Assembly (NCBI GenBank): GCA_016865505.2
Contig: AP025252.1
Span: 4,610,137 to 4,674,136, forward strand
From: Bryobacterales bacterium F-183
GTDB taxonomy: Bacteria > Acidobacteriota > Terriglobia > Bryobacterales > Bryobacteraceae
DNA length: 64,000 bases
Reading direction: 5' to 3'
This document shows positions 26,525 to 36,462 of this stretch, one piece after another. Position numbers and translations under genes: made by a program. The notes under the pieces were generated by a model. It saw only the letters and a program-made list of their open reading frames with translations, did no database searches and was not told where the DNA came from. The first letter of the stretch is position 1. Each line of letters begins with the position of its first letter.

Positions 26525-28802
26525 CCTTCGGATACTTGTTCTTCCGCTTGCGCCGGTTCCCCGCTGTCTCGTCAACAAGCGAGAACTGCAGCTTCTTCTC
26601 GACAGCGTCGGCGCGATCCAACACCACACGCACCGCATCGCCGATGGAAAACTCCCGTCGCGTACGTTCGCCAATCAATTTGCGAGTGTTCTCGTGGAAT
26701 GTATAGCGATCGCCGCGTAGCGTCTCCACCGGCACCAAGCCCTCAATGAACAGATCCTCGAGTTCCACAAAGAAGCCAAAGCGCTGGGTGGAAATGATAA
26801 GCCCATTGAACTCCTCACCCACACGATCCAACATGAACTTGGTCTTCTTCCACTCGACAAGCTCGCGCTCGGCCTCCGCTGCACGACGCTCGGCGCCCGA
26901 TGCCGCATCGCACAAATCGTACAACTCGGCCTCCTCGTACATCGCAGGCCGCGAATCCAGCAGCGACCCCAAGATGCGATGTACCAACAGATCCGGATAC
27001 CGTCGAATCGGCGACGTAAAGTGCGTGTACGACTCTGCCGCCAACGCAAAATGTCCCTGATTCTCGGGACTATACCGCGCCTGCCGCAAAGACCGCAGCA
27101 TCAGGTAGCTCAGAATGCGCTCCTCCGGCTTACCTTCCAAGCTCGCAATCAGCTTCTGATAATTGCGTGACGTGATGTTGACCTGCGGCGACGGCGCAGG
27201 CATCGCGATATGACGTTGCGTTCTCCTGCCATCGCGATGACGGTCCACCATGCGATGCTTCTTCACAGGCATCGCACCAAACCCTAATGAATAGCCAAAC
27301 TGGACCGCCACCTCTTCGAACTCCAGCACTCGCTTCGGGTCCGGCTGCTCGTGGATGCGGTACACAGAAGGTCTCGCCTGCTCATCGATGTGCGCGGCCA
27401 CAGCTTCATTCGCCGCCAGCATGAACTCTTCAATCAGCCGGTGCGCGATGTTGCGAGGCGCGCGCTTCACACCGGCCATCTCGCCAAACTCGTCGAACTC
27501 AATCAGCGGTTCCGGCAAGTCAAAGTCAATCGATCCCCGCTTCACCCGCTTGCGATTCAGAATCAGCGCAAGCTCCTGCATGGCCTCAAATCGCGGCAGC
27601 AACTTCTCGTACTCACGCCGCAACTCGACATCGCCTTCTAGCAGCTTGTGCACCTTGGTGTACGTCATGCGCGCCGCGCTACGAATCACCCCGCGACAAA
27701 AGCTCTGCGACACGATCTCGCCCTGATGGTCGATCTCCAGCAACGCCGACATCACCAAGCGATCTTCATTCGGCCGCAACGAACAAATGTCGGTCGAAAG
27801 CTCCACAGGCAGCATCGGCACCGCGCGATCCGGAAAGTACACGCTCGTGCCGCGCGACTGCGCCTCGGCATCAATCGGCGAGCCCGGCCGCACGTAGTAA
27901 CTCACATCCGCGATGTGCACCTGCAGGGCATAGTTGCCATTGGGCAGCAACTCCACCAGCACGGCGTCGTCAAAGTCACGCGCGGTCTCGCCATCGATCG
28001 TGACAATCGGAAGCTCCCGAAAATCCTCGCGCCGCGCGATCTCCTCCGCCGGGATCTCTTTGGCGATGGACCTCGCCTGGTCGATCACCTCCAGCGGAAA
28101 CTGATGCGGGATATGATGCTTGCGGATCATGATCTCGACGTCGATGCCGAAATCATCCGGCTTGCCCAGAATCTCAACTACGCGCCCGAGCGGACGGTCG
28201 TAGTCCACCACCTCGACGTTCACAATCATGTGGTCCAGGTCCTGCGGCTTTTCGACCGTGACCAAGCGCTCGACACCCACACGATCCACAGACGGCGTAT
28301 CGGACACCGGCGGGATCTCAAACCCAGGTTCGATGTCGATCCACTGCTGAATACGATCCTCATGCGGAATCACAAAGCAGCCCTGGCGCCCCACACGAAA
28401 CTCGCCAACCACCGTAGGATGCCGCCGCTTGATGACCCGCAAGATCTCGCCATCCCCGCGGCCATTCGCATCAATACGGCCAATCTTCACGACAACCATA
28501 TCGCCGTGCATCGCCTGCCGCGCCGACTCTCGCGGGATGTAGATGTCGCGCACAAAGCCATACCCGTCCTTGTGCATGCGCAGCGCACCGACGGCAAACT
28601 CCCGCGTCAGCTTCGAGGCGACAAAGTGTCCACTGCGTGTTTCGATCAGGTCGCCACGGTTCGTCAGCCGGTCCAAGGCAAGATCCAATTGATCCCGCTC
28701 GTCCGCATTCAGCCGCAATTCCTTCGACAACTGCTTGAATGTTGCCCTGCCATGCGGCAGTGACAGGATGTGTGCGAGTAACCCCGCGTCGTTCAGCATC
28801 AC
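26496..28802 (-). CDS. rnr: Ribonuclease R
   Basis: 768 residues. A 3'-5' exoribonuclease that digests structured RNA. Domains in order: winged-helix start (RATFKQLSKELRL), cold-shock domains (GYGFVRDIYIPRES and GRQGCFVIPHEDR), RNB core with TIDGETARDFDDAV carrying the metal Asps, HIADVSYYVRPGSP and YTHFTSPIRRYPDLLVHR, then an S1 domain (FNGLIISTQRFGFFVELED) and a Lys-rich tail. Between residues about 510 and 545 there is a basic insertion (KKHRMVDRHRDGRRTQRH) that E. coli RNase R lacks, to my knowledge. Confidence 0.96.
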   Translation of the reverse strand: MMLNDAGLLAHILSLPHGRATFKQLSKELRLNADERDQLDLALDRLTNRGDLIETRSGHFVASKLTREFAVGALRMHKDGYGFVRDIYIPRESARQAMHGDMVVVKIGRIDANGRGDGEILRVIKRRHPTVVGEFRVGRQGCFVIPHEDRIQQWIDIEPGFEIPPVSDTPSVDRVGVERLVTVEKPQDLDHMIVNVEVVDYDRPLGRVVEILGKPDDFGIDVEIMIRKHHIPHQFPLEVIDQARSIAKEIPAEEIARREDFRELPIVTIDGETARDFDDAVLVELLPNGNYALQVHIADVSYYVRPGSPIDAEAQSRGTSVYFPDRAVPMLPVELSTDICSLRPNEDRLVMSALLEIDHQGEIVSQSFCRGVIRSAARMTYTKVHKLLEGDVELRREYEKLLPRFEAMQELALILNRKRVKRGSIDFDLPEPLIEFDEFGEMAGVKRAPRNIAHRLIEEFMLAANEAVAAHIDEQARPSVYRIHEQPDPKRVLEFEEVAVQFGYSLGFGAMPVKKHRMVDRHRDGRRTQRHIAMPAPSPQVNITSRNYQKLIASLEGKPEERILSYLMLRSLRQARYSPENQGHFALAAESYTHFTSPIRRYPDLLVHRILGSLLDSRPAMYEEAELYDLCDAASGAERRAAEAERELVEWKKTKFMLDRVGEEFNGLIISTQRFGFFVELEDLFIEGLVPVETLRGDRYTFHENTRKLIGERTRREFSIGDAVRVVLDRADAVEKKLQFSLVDETAGNRRKRKNKYPKANEEPEASE

Positions 28803-28826
28803 CTGAACCGATTATAGTGAGAGCTT

Positions 28827-29309
28827 ATGGAATTGAAGACCGTCCGCCTCGAGATTCCCGACGGCGCCAACATCATTGTCGGCCAAAGCCACTTCATAAA
28901 AACCGTCGAGGACATCTACGAAGCCATCGTCAACACCGTCCCGCAAATGAAGTTTGGCGTCGCTTTTAGTGAAGCCTCCGGCCCCTGCCTGATCCGTGTG
29001 GACGGCAATGACGATGCCCTCAAAGCTGCCGCCACGCGCAACGCAGAAGCCATCGCCTCGGGCCATATCTTCGTAGTGGTGATGAAGGACGGCTACCCCA
29101 TCAACATCCTGCGCCGCATTACGGAAACGCCGCAAGTGGTCAACATCTACTGCGCCACCGCCAACCCAGTGGAAGTCATCATCGCGCAGACCGAACAGGG
29201 CCGCGGCATCCTCGGCGTCATCGATGGCGAGTCCCCCAAAGGCGTCGAAACGGATGAAGATCGCACCAAGCGCATCGGCTTCCTGCGCATGATCGGCTAC
29301 AAGCGCTAA
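28827..29309 (+). CDS. Adenosine-specific kinase (DUF355 family)
   Basis: 160 residues. The whole length matches the small family typified by an archaeal adenosine-specific kinase: MKFGVAFSEASGPCLIR, HIFVVVMKDGYPINIL, VNIYCATANPVEVIIAQT and GRGILGVIDGESPKGVE. It probably phosphorylates adenosine; activity in bacteria is little studied. Only 24 bp separate it from the divergent rnr. A TATAGT hexamer at 28813-28818 lies about 8 bp before the ATG, so the transcript may have a very short leader. Confidence 0.9.
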   Translation: MELKTVRLEIPDGANIIVGQSHFIKTVEDIYEAIVNTVPQMKFGVAFSEASGPCLIRVDGNDDALKAAATRNAEAIASGHIFVVVMKDGYPINILRRITETPQVVNIYCATANPVEVIIAQTEQGRGILGVIDGESPKGVETDEDRTKRIGFLRMIGYKR

Positions 29310-29320
29310 ACCACAACAGC

Positions 29321-30577
29321 ATGTACAACAAACCGCGTCTGTTTCTTGTGGGCGTACTCGCCCTCTGCACGTCAGGCATTCACTTCGCGATCCGCTCCAG
29401 CGTCGCCAGCCTCATCCAAGCCGAATACTTCGACCCCATCGACAAGCTTCGTTCCGCGGAAATGATCGGTGCAGTGCTCGGCGTCGCGTTTCTCGGCTTC
29501 GCCTTCACGGTCGCCATCGGCAGCCTGCTGCTCGACATCATCGGTATGGGGCGTCTCATGGTCCTGTCCAGCCTCTGCTTCATCGCCGGCACCCTCGTCG
29601 TCCTCAACGCCGGACCCGCCAACTACAACACCGTCTGGCTCGGCATGGTGATCGTCGGCGTCGGTTGGGGCCTCATCGAAACCGTCATCAACCCCCTCAC
29701 CACGACGCTGTATCCGGAAGAGAAAACCGCTCGCCTGAACATCCTGCATGCGTGGTGGCCCGGCGGCATCATCCTCGGTGGACTCCTCAGCTTGCTCCTC
29801 GGCCAGTTCAACATCACTTGGCAAGGCCGCATGTACATGACCTTGATCCCCGCCGCCGCTTTCGGCATCCTCAGCCTTGTTACCAAGTTCCCGCCCACCG
29901 AACGCGCACAGTCTGGCGAACCCGTATCCACCATGTTCCAGGCCATCGCCAAGCCGATGTTCCTCGTCTGGTTCGGCTCGATGTTTTTGACCGCCGCATC
30001 GGAACTCGCGCCGGGACAGTGGGTGGACATGGCGTTAACTCGCACCGTCGGCATGCAAGGCATCTGGCTGCTCATCTACGTCAGCGGCCTGATGTTCGTG
30101 ATGCGCCACTTCGCCGGACCCTTGGCCCACAAGCTCTCGCCCGTCGGCCTTCTCTGGTGTTCCTGCATCCTCGCCGCTATCGGACTCTTCGGCCTCAGCG
30201 TCGCGAACTCGCCCATCACCGGCCTCGCCGCCGCCACCGCCTGGGGTACCGGCGTCTGCTACTTGTGGCCTACGATGCTCGCGGCCGCAGCGGAACGCTT
30301 CCCCCGCGGCGGGACCCTGCTCATGGGCTTGATGGCCACTGCCGGGACCCTCTCCAGCTTCTTCGTACTCCCGCTGCTAGGCCGCGTTTTCGACGAAAAG
30401 AAAGTGGAACTCGCAGGCGGCATCGATCGCTTCAACCAAATGACAGAAGCGGCCCGGGAACCTCTCCTCGCGGCCGCTTCGCAACTCTCGTTTCGCTATG
30501 TGGCTGTTTTGCCTGTGGTGCTGCTATTCGTCTTCGGAGCCATCTGGCTCCAGGAACGCGCCACTCGCAAGAGCTAG
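29321..30577 (+). CDS. MFS transporter
   Basis: 418 residues with about 12 hydrophobic segments. The opening FLVGVLALCTSGIHFAIRSSVAS, the central loop after helix six (KFPPTERAQSG) and several Gly/Pro-rich helices fit the major facilitator fold, closest in feel to the sugar-porter FucP/NarK-like groups. The substrate cannot be told. It begins 11 bp after the adenosine kinase gene, so a nucleoside or sugar role is possible but unproven. It overlaps the convergent lipoprotein gene by 4 bp. Confidence 0.9.
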   Translation: MYNKPRLFLVGVLALCTSGIHFAIRSSVASLIQAEYFDPIDKLRSAEMIGAVLGVAFLGFAFTVAIGSLLLDIIGMGRLMVLSSLCFIAGTLVVLNAGPANYNTVWLGMVIVGVGWGLIETVINPLTTTLYPEEKTARLNILHAWWPGGIILGGLLSLLLGQFNITWQGRMYMTLIPAAAFGILSLVTKFPPTERAQSGEPVSTMFQAIAKPMFLVWFGSMFLTAASELAPGQWVDMALTRTVGMQGIWLLIYVSGLMFVMRHFAGPLAHKLSPVGLLWCSCILAAIGLFGLSVANSPITGLAAATAWGTGVCYLWPTMLAAAAERFPRGGTLLMGLMATAGTLSSFFVLPLLGRVFDEKKVELAGGIDRFNQMTEAAREPLLAAASQLSFRYVAVLPVVLLFVFGAIWLQERATRKS

Positions 30578-31257
30578 ATATTGACGCTCACGCTATTGCG
30601 CAACTGGAAGGTCACCACGGACTCGGCAGGGATCACCGCCGCCTTGCCCTTGGTGGCCAACACACCCGCCGTACCCGCGCCCGCACCAGCACCAGCGCCA
30701 ATCGCCGCACCCTTGCCACCGCCCGCAATCGCGCCAATCGCCGCGCCGATGCCGCTCGTCACGCCAATCGCGATACCGTCGCGCTTCTTGCTACCAGGAG
30801 CATAGAACGCCGGGGAGTTGGTGGACACCGTGATCTCGCGTCCGTCCGCCAACCGGATCTGCGTCAACCGCAACGCGATATGCGCACGACCCTTCACGCG
30901 CCCACCATCATCTGCCGATGCCACAACGCCCGTAACGGTCGCGCCACGAGGCGCAATCTGCCGCCCATCAATCGTCAAAGGCTGTGATAACTCGCCAGAA
31001 AAAGCCTCACCCGCGGACGCGGTCTTGGTCGACAAAGTGTTGTTCAAACGAACCGCCACTCGCGTACCCGCAGGCAGCACCAAAGGCGCAATTGGCGTAG
31101 GTGCAACAGGTGTGGGCTTCGCTTCCGCGGTAACCACCGGCGCGACACCATTGGGACTCGTAGAAGAAACCGTCTCCGTCCGCGGGCCGGATGAGCCGCA
31201 GCCTACCGCGAACGACAACAACAAAATTGTGGACCCTGCAAACAGAAAATGTCTCAT
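30574..31257 (-). CDS. Lipoprotein with glycine-zipper C-terminus
   Basis: 227 residues from ATG 31257. The signal MRHFLFAGSTILLLSFAVGC ends in a clean lipobox (AVGC). A Pro/Thr/Ala linker is followed by a beta-rich domain (LPAGTRVAVRLNNTLSTKTA, APRGATVTGVV), which resembles the conjugal TrbI/VirB10-like beta fold found in many acidobacterial envelope proteins. Then comes a glycine-zipper stretch (IGAAIGAIAGGGKGAAIGAG) that may insert in or pack against membrane. The upstream open frame lacks signal character. Function unknown. Confidence 0.85.
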   Translation of the reverse strand: MRHFLFAGSTILLLSFAVGCGSSGPRTETVSSTSPNGVAPVVTAEAKPTPVAPTPIAPLVLPAGTRVAVRLNNTLSTKTASAGEAFSGELSQPLTIDGRQIAPRGATVTGVVASADDGGRVKGRAHIALRLTQIRLADGREITVSTNSPAFYAPGSKKRDGIAIGVTSGIGAAIGAIAGGGKGAAIGAGAGAGAGTAGVLATKGKAAVIPAESVVTFQLRNSVSVNI

Positions 31258-31330
31258 AGTGCCCTCTACACATGCAATCGCCCTGCCAATTGCTGCATAA
31301 CGGCGTATCAACAACTTAGCGCCGCGGGCC

Positions 31331-32662
31331 CTACGTAACTTTTACCTGCAATGCCGCCCACGTGAGCGCTACGCCAATCAGCGTGATCACGCCCGCGGAC
31401 AGCACAGGCAGATACTTCGTCGGAAGCACGCGATCCACAGGCAGGAACCGTTTGCCGGACACCACCAGCAGCCCCGCAGCAATCAGCACCATTGCTAGCC
31501 CCAGGCTAAAAACCACCAGCAAAACCAGCCCTAATCCGATACGGCCCAGCGAAATCGCAGCTAGCAGCAGGACCAACGCCGAAGGACATGGCACGATGCC
31601 ACCACTCGCGCCAAGTGCCCACAAACTACCGCTGTAATCATGCGTATGCCCATGCGCCTCTGTACGACCCGCAAGCTCCAGTCCCCGCCGGTACAACAGC
31701 CACAAACCCAAAATCGCGATCGCAGCGCCCGAAACAAATTCCAGTAACTTTGTCACGCGCTCCGGCGCAAATTTACCGGCAAAAAAATACATGCCGATCC
31801 CCAACGCGAACACCGACAGCGTATGCGTTACCGTCACAATCAGTCCCAGTAGTACTGCCTGCGCTGCAGTACCACGCTCGCCCACCAGATACGCCGCCAC
31901 CATCGTCTTGCCATGGCCCGGCGTCATCGCATGCGCGCACCCCAGAACGAATGCCAACAAAAACGCCAGCGGACCCAAGTTGCCTTCTTCAATCAGCCGC
32001 GCCAGCTTGCCCTGCATGGAATCGGGCTCCGGCTTCGCTGCCGGAACCTCCGCTTTGCCTATCGCATCCGGCTGCGGTACAGCCTCAATCACAGCATGCG
32101 ATGCCGAAGGCGCCCCAGTCCACTCGACACGCGCTCGCAGATCCTGCGGCGGATTCTCAGGATTCTCACCCGGGTACGCAGTTAACGCCTTGCTACGCTC
32201 ATCCGACCCATGGCTTGCCTTGCGAACCCCAGCCCCCGCAATCACAATCTCTTTCCACCCGTTCGACTGCGGGTAGTTCGGATCCTCAAACGTCAGTACA
32301 CCAGGCCGCACGTCAATCGCAAAGCGCGACGTCACACGTAGCACCGGCATGTTCCCCGCCCCTTGCGCGACAACAAGCTTCGCATCCAGGAACCGTGCCG
32401 CCACTTTCCGTCCATCCACTGCGAATTGCAACTGCGAAATCCACTCCCGCGCCTGTGTATCCACCACGTCCTGCGGCAGGCCGTCCTTCACCTTCCACTT
32501 CTGCATCAATTCAAACGACGGCAACTCGGCAAGATCCAAAGCATATACGCCTTGTGCGCCAGTAGGCGTCATTTCGAGCCGTGTGTAATGGGAAACGCTG
32601 AAGTTGCCCATCGGATGAGCAACCACGCAGCAGGCAAAGACAAGAAACGCAAAAAGCCGCAT
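31331..32662 (-). CDS. NicO-family nickel/cobalt exporter with periplasmic domain
   Basis: 443 residues. After a signal peptide (cleavage near Ala15) comes a ~190-residue domain starting HPMGNFSVSHYTRLE, then a NicO membrane domain from about residue 225 with the signature GCAHAMTPGHGKTMVAAYLVGERG, a His-rich loop (EAHGHTHDYSG) and SGGIVPCPSALVLLLAA. NicO/RcnA proteins move Ni or Co out of the cell. It closes a minus-strand operon behind the Cus efflux genes, starting at the base after the stop of the 218-residue protein gene, which fits a metal-detoxification role. Confidence 0.9.
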   Translation of the reverse strand: MRLFAFLVFACCVVAHPMGNFSVSHYTRLEMTPTGAQGVYALDLAELPSFELMQKWKVKDGLPQDVVDTQAREWISQLQFAVDGRKVAARFLDAKLVVAQGAGNMPVLRVTSRFAIDVRPGVLTFEDPNYPQSNGWKEIVIAGAGVRKASHGSDERSKALTAYPGENPENPPQDLRARVEWTGAPSASHAVIEAVPQPDAIGKAEVPAAKPEPDSMQGKLARLIEEGNLGPLAFLLAFVLGCAHAMTPGHGKTMVAAYLVGERGTAAQAVLLGLIVTVTHTLSVFALGIGMYFFAGKFAPERVTKLLEFVSGAAIAILGLWLLYRRGLELAGRTEAHGHTHDYSGSLWALGASGGIVPCPSALVLLLAAISLGRIGLGLVLLVVFSLGLAMVLIAAGLLVVSGKRFLPVDRVLPTKYLPVLSAGVITLIGVALTWAALQVKVT

Positions 32663-33313
32663 CTAGGATCCCGGCCTCTGCAGCCTCCGCCACAGCGCGT
32701 CTACACGAGCCGCATCGATAGGCTGCTTCAACCGGAAGTTCAAGGATCGCATACTGCCGTAACTCATCCGCGCCCTCTCGTACGTCGTCAACGTCAGTTC
32801 GTACATGCCACTCGAATTGACGTTCTCAATGTCCTGCAACCGCCACGTCCGGCTCTCACCGGGCACCGCACTCAGATACACCACTCGATCCTTGGCGACG
32901 TACAGCGTCCCCTCAGACCCCTTCACCGTACCCAGTCGCTTCACCGCAACGCTCCACTCGGCGCCGTTCGGAACCTCGGCCATCGCAGTCACCAATCGCC
33001 GATCCAACTTCGACCGCAGTAACGGCTCCAACTCCGCAAACGACCCGCGCGCCAACTGAAACGTCCTGCCCTTATCCGCGCCAAACTTCCACCCCGGACC
33101 ATCCTCATACGTCACGACGTGCATCCGCGAAGCCTCCAGCTTCACCTCCTGCAGATGCTCGTACGTCCACACCTGCACACCGTGCTTCTTGCTCCGCAAC
33201 GACAGCCCCGCATCATCGACGTGCAGTTCCCCGCCGTCGCGCAGCGCAAACGTCTGATCCAACCCCAACGTCATCAATCCGACGAGCGCAATAACTTCAC
33301 TTCCGAATGCCAT
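32663..33313 (-). CDS. Unknown protein within the metal-efflux operon
   Basis: 216 residues from ATG 33313, which gives a signal-like N-terminus (MAFGSEVIALVGLMTLGLDQ). A later ATG at 33274 sits in a TGATG overlap with the cusA stop codon and is a good alternative giving 203 residues. The protein is mostly beta-strand with repeated turns (WTYEHLQEVKLE, DRVVYLSAVPG, YELTLTTYERAR) and resembles a PH-like domain, but I assign no family. It lies between CusA and NicO, so it is probably linked to metal export. Confidence 0.75.
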   Translation of the reverse strand: MAFGSEVIALVGLMTLGLDQTFALRDGGELHVDDAGLSLRSKKHGVQVWTYEHLQEVKLEASRMHVVTYEDGPGWKFGADKGRTFQLARGSFAELEPLLRSKLDRRLVTAMAEVPNGAEWSVAVKRLGTVKGSEGTLYVAKDRVVYLSAVPGESRTWRLQDIENVNSSGMYELTLTTYERARMSYGSMRSLNFRLKQPIDAARVDALWRRLQRPGS

Positions 33314-36300
33314 TTCCAAGCCTCATATACAACCGGATATAAGATCAGTTCCAACAGGAACGACGTAAAGATGCCACCCAGCATCGGCGCCGCAATCCGC
33401 TTCATCACATCCGCGCCCGTGCCCGTGGACCACATAATCGGCGCCAACCCCACAAACATCGTGGCCACCGTCATAAACTTCGGACGAATCCGTTTCACAG
33501 CCCCGTGCACAACGGCCTCGCGCAAATCAGCCAAGCTCTTCAGCCGCCCTTCGCGCTTGGCTTCGTCATAGGCCAGATCCAGATACAGCAGCATGAAGAC
33601 ACCAGTCTCAGCATCCACGCCAAGCAGCGCAATCAAGCCCACCCAAACCCCGATGCTCATGTCGTACCCCAGCGCGTACACCAACCAAATCGCGCCAATT
33701 GCAGAGAACGGCACCGCCAGCATAATGATCGATGTCTTGATACCGGACTTGGTATTCACATACAGCAACAGCACAATCAGGAACAGCGTCAGCGGCACCA
33801 CCACCCACAACCGCTGCCGTACCCGTTCCATCGCTTCATACTGTCCGCTCCACGCAATCGTGTACCCCGCAGGCAGCCGCAATTCCTGCGCCGCTACCCG
33901 CTTCGCCTCCGCCACATAGGACCCGATGTCGCGCTCCGCAATGTCCACATACACGTACCCCGACAACATCCCGTTCTCATTCCGCAACATCGAAGGACCG
34001 CTACGTATCTTCACCTCGGCAAACTGCGACAACGGCAATTGCGTATTACCCGCCGGGATCAGCACACGCCCCAACGCCTGTGGATCGCTCCGAAAGTCAC
34101 GTCCATACCGTACGTTCACCGGATACCGTTCGCGACCCTCAATCGTCGTCGTCACGTTGTCGCCACCCACGGCCGACATCACCACGGCCTGTGCGTCTTC
34201 AATGGAAATCCCGTACCGCGCCAGCTCATCGCGCTTCCAGTCGAAGTCCAAAAAATACCCGCCGCTGGTACGCTCCGCAAACACCGAACGCGTCCCCGGA
34301 ACCTTGCCCAGAATCGTTTCCAACTGCCCGCCAATCTGCTCAATCACCTTCGTATCCGCGCCCAGGATCTTGACGCCCACCGGCGTGCGAATGCCCGTGG
34401 TGAGCATATCGATGCGAGCCTTAATCGGCATGGTCCAGGCGTTCGAAGTCCCCGGAATCCGCGTGGCACGATTCATCTCTTCAATGAGCTTTGTTGTGGT
34501 CATCCCGGCGCGCCACTCGCCCTTCGGCTTCAGCAGCACCGTGGTTTCCATCATCGATAGCGGCGCAGGATCCGTCGATGTTTCGGCCCGGCCCGCCTTG
34601 CCAAACACTGTCTGCACTTCCGGAAACTGCTTCAAGATCCGCCCCTGCATTTGCAGCAACCGTTGCGCTTCCCCCACCGACAACCCCGGCACCGTCGTCG
34701 GCATGTACAGCAACGCACCTTCATCGAGCTCCGGCATAAACTCGGACCCCAACGCCAGATACACGGGCACCGTCACCAGCAACATCAACAGCGCGACCCC
34801 AATCACCAGCGGCTTGTATTCCAGCGCCAACCGGCACATCGGCTCATACACCCGAATCAGGATCGTGCTCACCGGGTGATTCTCTTCCGCGTGGATCTTC
34901 GCGCCCATCACTGCATTCACAATGCGCGACAGCCATCGCGGCCGGAATGTGTACACCTCGGCATGCGTAAACAACAGCCGCATGGCCGGATCTAATGTGA
35001 TCGCAAGCACCGCAGCAACCACCATCGAAAAGTTCTTGGTGTACGCCAAAGGCTTAAACAACCGCCCTTCCTGCGCCTCCAAAGCCAGCACCGGAAGGAA
35101 CGACACCGCAATCACCAGCAGTGCAAAAAAGCTCGGCCCACCAACTTCTTTGACGGCATCCACCACCACGCGATGATAGTCACCCACGCGCCCACCACGA
35201 TCCCACTCTTCGAGCTTCTTGTGCGTCTGCTCCACCACCACAATCGCCGCATCCACAAGCGCGCCGACGGCAATCGCGATCCCACCCAGCGACATGATGT
35301 TCGCGCTGATACCCATCAGCTTCATCGGAATAAAGCTGATAATCACCGCCGCAGGAATCGTAAAGATGGGAATCGCCGCACTCGGCGGATGCCACAGAAA
35401 CACCAGAATCACCAACGACACGATGATCAACTCTTCCGTCAGCGTGCTCTTCAGATTGGCAATCGCCTTCAGAATCAGTTCGGACCGGTCGTAAGTCGTA
35501 ACAACCTTCACACCAGACGGCAACCCCGGCTCGATCTCATGCAGCTTGGCCTTCACACGCTCGATCACGGCCAGCGCATTCTCCTTCTCGCGCATCACCA
35601 CAATGCCGGCCACCACATCGCCGCCACCGTTCAGATCCGCAACCCCGCGCCGTATCTCCGGCCCCAAGGTCACCGTACCCACATCGCGAACCTTCACCGG
35701 GATACCGCTCTCATTCCGCAGCAGGACAATGTTACCGATGTCCTCCACAGACTTCGCGTACCCGCGTCCGCGCACCATGTATTCCGCGCCACCAAACTCC
35801 AGCAGCCTACCCCCAACGTCGTTGTTGCCCTTGCGAACCGCGTCCACCACCTGCGCGATCGGAATGTTAAACCCCTGCAAGCGTCTTGGATCGACAACCA
35901 CCTGATACTGCCGGACAAATCCCCCAATCGGAGCCACCTCAGCAACCCCATGCACTGACTTCAGGTGATACCGCAGATACCAGTCTTGATACGACCGTAA
36001 GTCTGCCAATGAGTGTTTCCCAGATGTATCAACCAGTGCATACTGAAACACCCAGCCAACACCCGTCGCATCAGGACCCAACTCCGTCCGTACCTCAGAC
36101 GGCAACCGTCCCTGCACACCCGACAAATACTCCAAGGTCCGCGATCTCGCCCAGTAAATGTCCGTTCCATCTTCAAAAATGATGTAGACATACGAGAACC
36201 CAAAATCTGAGAAGCCGCGAACAGCTTTCACTCCAGGCGCGCCCAACATCGCCGTGACAATGGGGTACGTCACCTGATCCTCGATGATGTCGGGACTCCG

Positions 36301-36462
36301 GTCCCAACGCGAGTACACAATCACCTGCGTATCCGAAAGATCAGGAATCGCATCGAGCGGGATGGTCCGCATACACCACAACCCCGCCGCCACCAGGAAC
36401 CCGGTGAGCAGAAACACAATGAGCTTATTGCGAGCCGAAAACTCGATGATCGCGTTGATCAT
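33274..36462 (-). CDS. cusA: CusA/CzcA heavy-metal RND efflux pump
   Basis: 1062 residues. It has the heavy-metal RND opening (MINAIIEFSARNKLIVFLLT and IPLDAIPDLSDTQVIV), twelve membrane segments and the two large periplasmic loops. ERVKAKLHEIEPGLPSGVKV and the TM4 DAAIVVVEQTHKKLEE segment with proton-relay acids are typical. It pumps monovalent or divalent metal ions (Cu/Ag or Zn/Co/Cd) out via CusB and CusC. It overlaps cusB by 4 bp and is translationally linked to the next gene. Confidence 0.96.
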   Translation of the reverse strand: MINAIIEFSARNKLIVFLLTGFLVAAGLWCMRTIPLDAIPDLSDTQVIVYSRWDRSPDIIEDQVTYPIVTAMLGAPGVKAVRGFSDFGFSYVYIIFEDGTDIYWARSRTLEYLSGVQGRLPSEVRTELGPDATGVGWVFQYALVDTSGKHSLADLRSYQDWYLRYHLKSVHGVAEVAPIGGFVRQYQVVVDPRRLQGFNIPIAQVVDAVRKGNNDVGGRLLEFGGAEYMVRGRGYAKSVEDIGNIVLLRNESGIPVKVRDVGTVTLGPEIRRGVADLNGGGDVVAGIVVMREKENALAVIERVKAKLHEIEPGLPSGVKVVTTYDRSELILKAIANLKSTLTEELIIVSLVILVFLWHPPSAAIPIFTIPAAVIISFIPMKLMGISANIMSLGGIAIAVGALVDAAIVVVEQTHKKLEEWDRGGRVGDYHRVVVDAVKEVGGPSFFALLVIAVSFLPVLALEAQEGRLFKPLAYTKNFSMVVAAVLAITLDPAMRLLFTHAEVYTFRPRWLSRIVNAVMGAKIHAEENHPVSTILIRVYEPMCRLALEYKPLVIGVALLMLLVTVPVYLALGSEFMPELDEGALLYMPTTVPGLSVGEAQRLLQMQGRILKQFPEVQTVFGKAGRAETSTDPAPLSMMETTVLLKPKGEWRAGMTTTKLIEEMNRATRIPGTSNAWTMPIKARIDMLTTGIRTPVGVKILGADTKVIEQIGGQLETILGKVPGTRSVFAERTSGGYFLDFDWKRDELARYGISIEDAQAVVMSAVGGDNVTTTIEGRERYPVNVRYGRDFRSDPQALGRVLIPAGNTQLPLSQFAEVKIRSGPSMLRNENGMLSGYVYVDIAERDIGSYVAEAKRVAAQELRLPAGYTIAWSGQYEAMERVRQRLWVVVPLTLFLIVLLLYVNTKSGIKTSIIMLAVPFSAIGAIWLVYALGYDMSIGVWVGLIALLGVDAETGVFMLLYLDLAYDEAKREGRLKSLADLREAVVHGAVKRIRPKFMTVATMFVGLAPIMWSTGTGADVMKRIAAPMLGGIFTSFLLELILYPVVYEAWKWHSEVKLLRSSD

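Noticed and set aside
27648-28763. 371-codon open frame opposite RNase R
   Set aside because: The rnr gene on the other strand is well supported by motifs; this frame is His/Arg-rich and motif-free.
31588-32565. 325-codon frame opposite the NicO exporter
   Set aside because: Pro/Ser/Thr-rich with no motifs; the NicO gene on the other strand is certain.
33505-34560. 351-codon frame opposite cusA
   Set aside because: Rich in His, Gln and Arg with no domain; the antisense of a clear RND pump.
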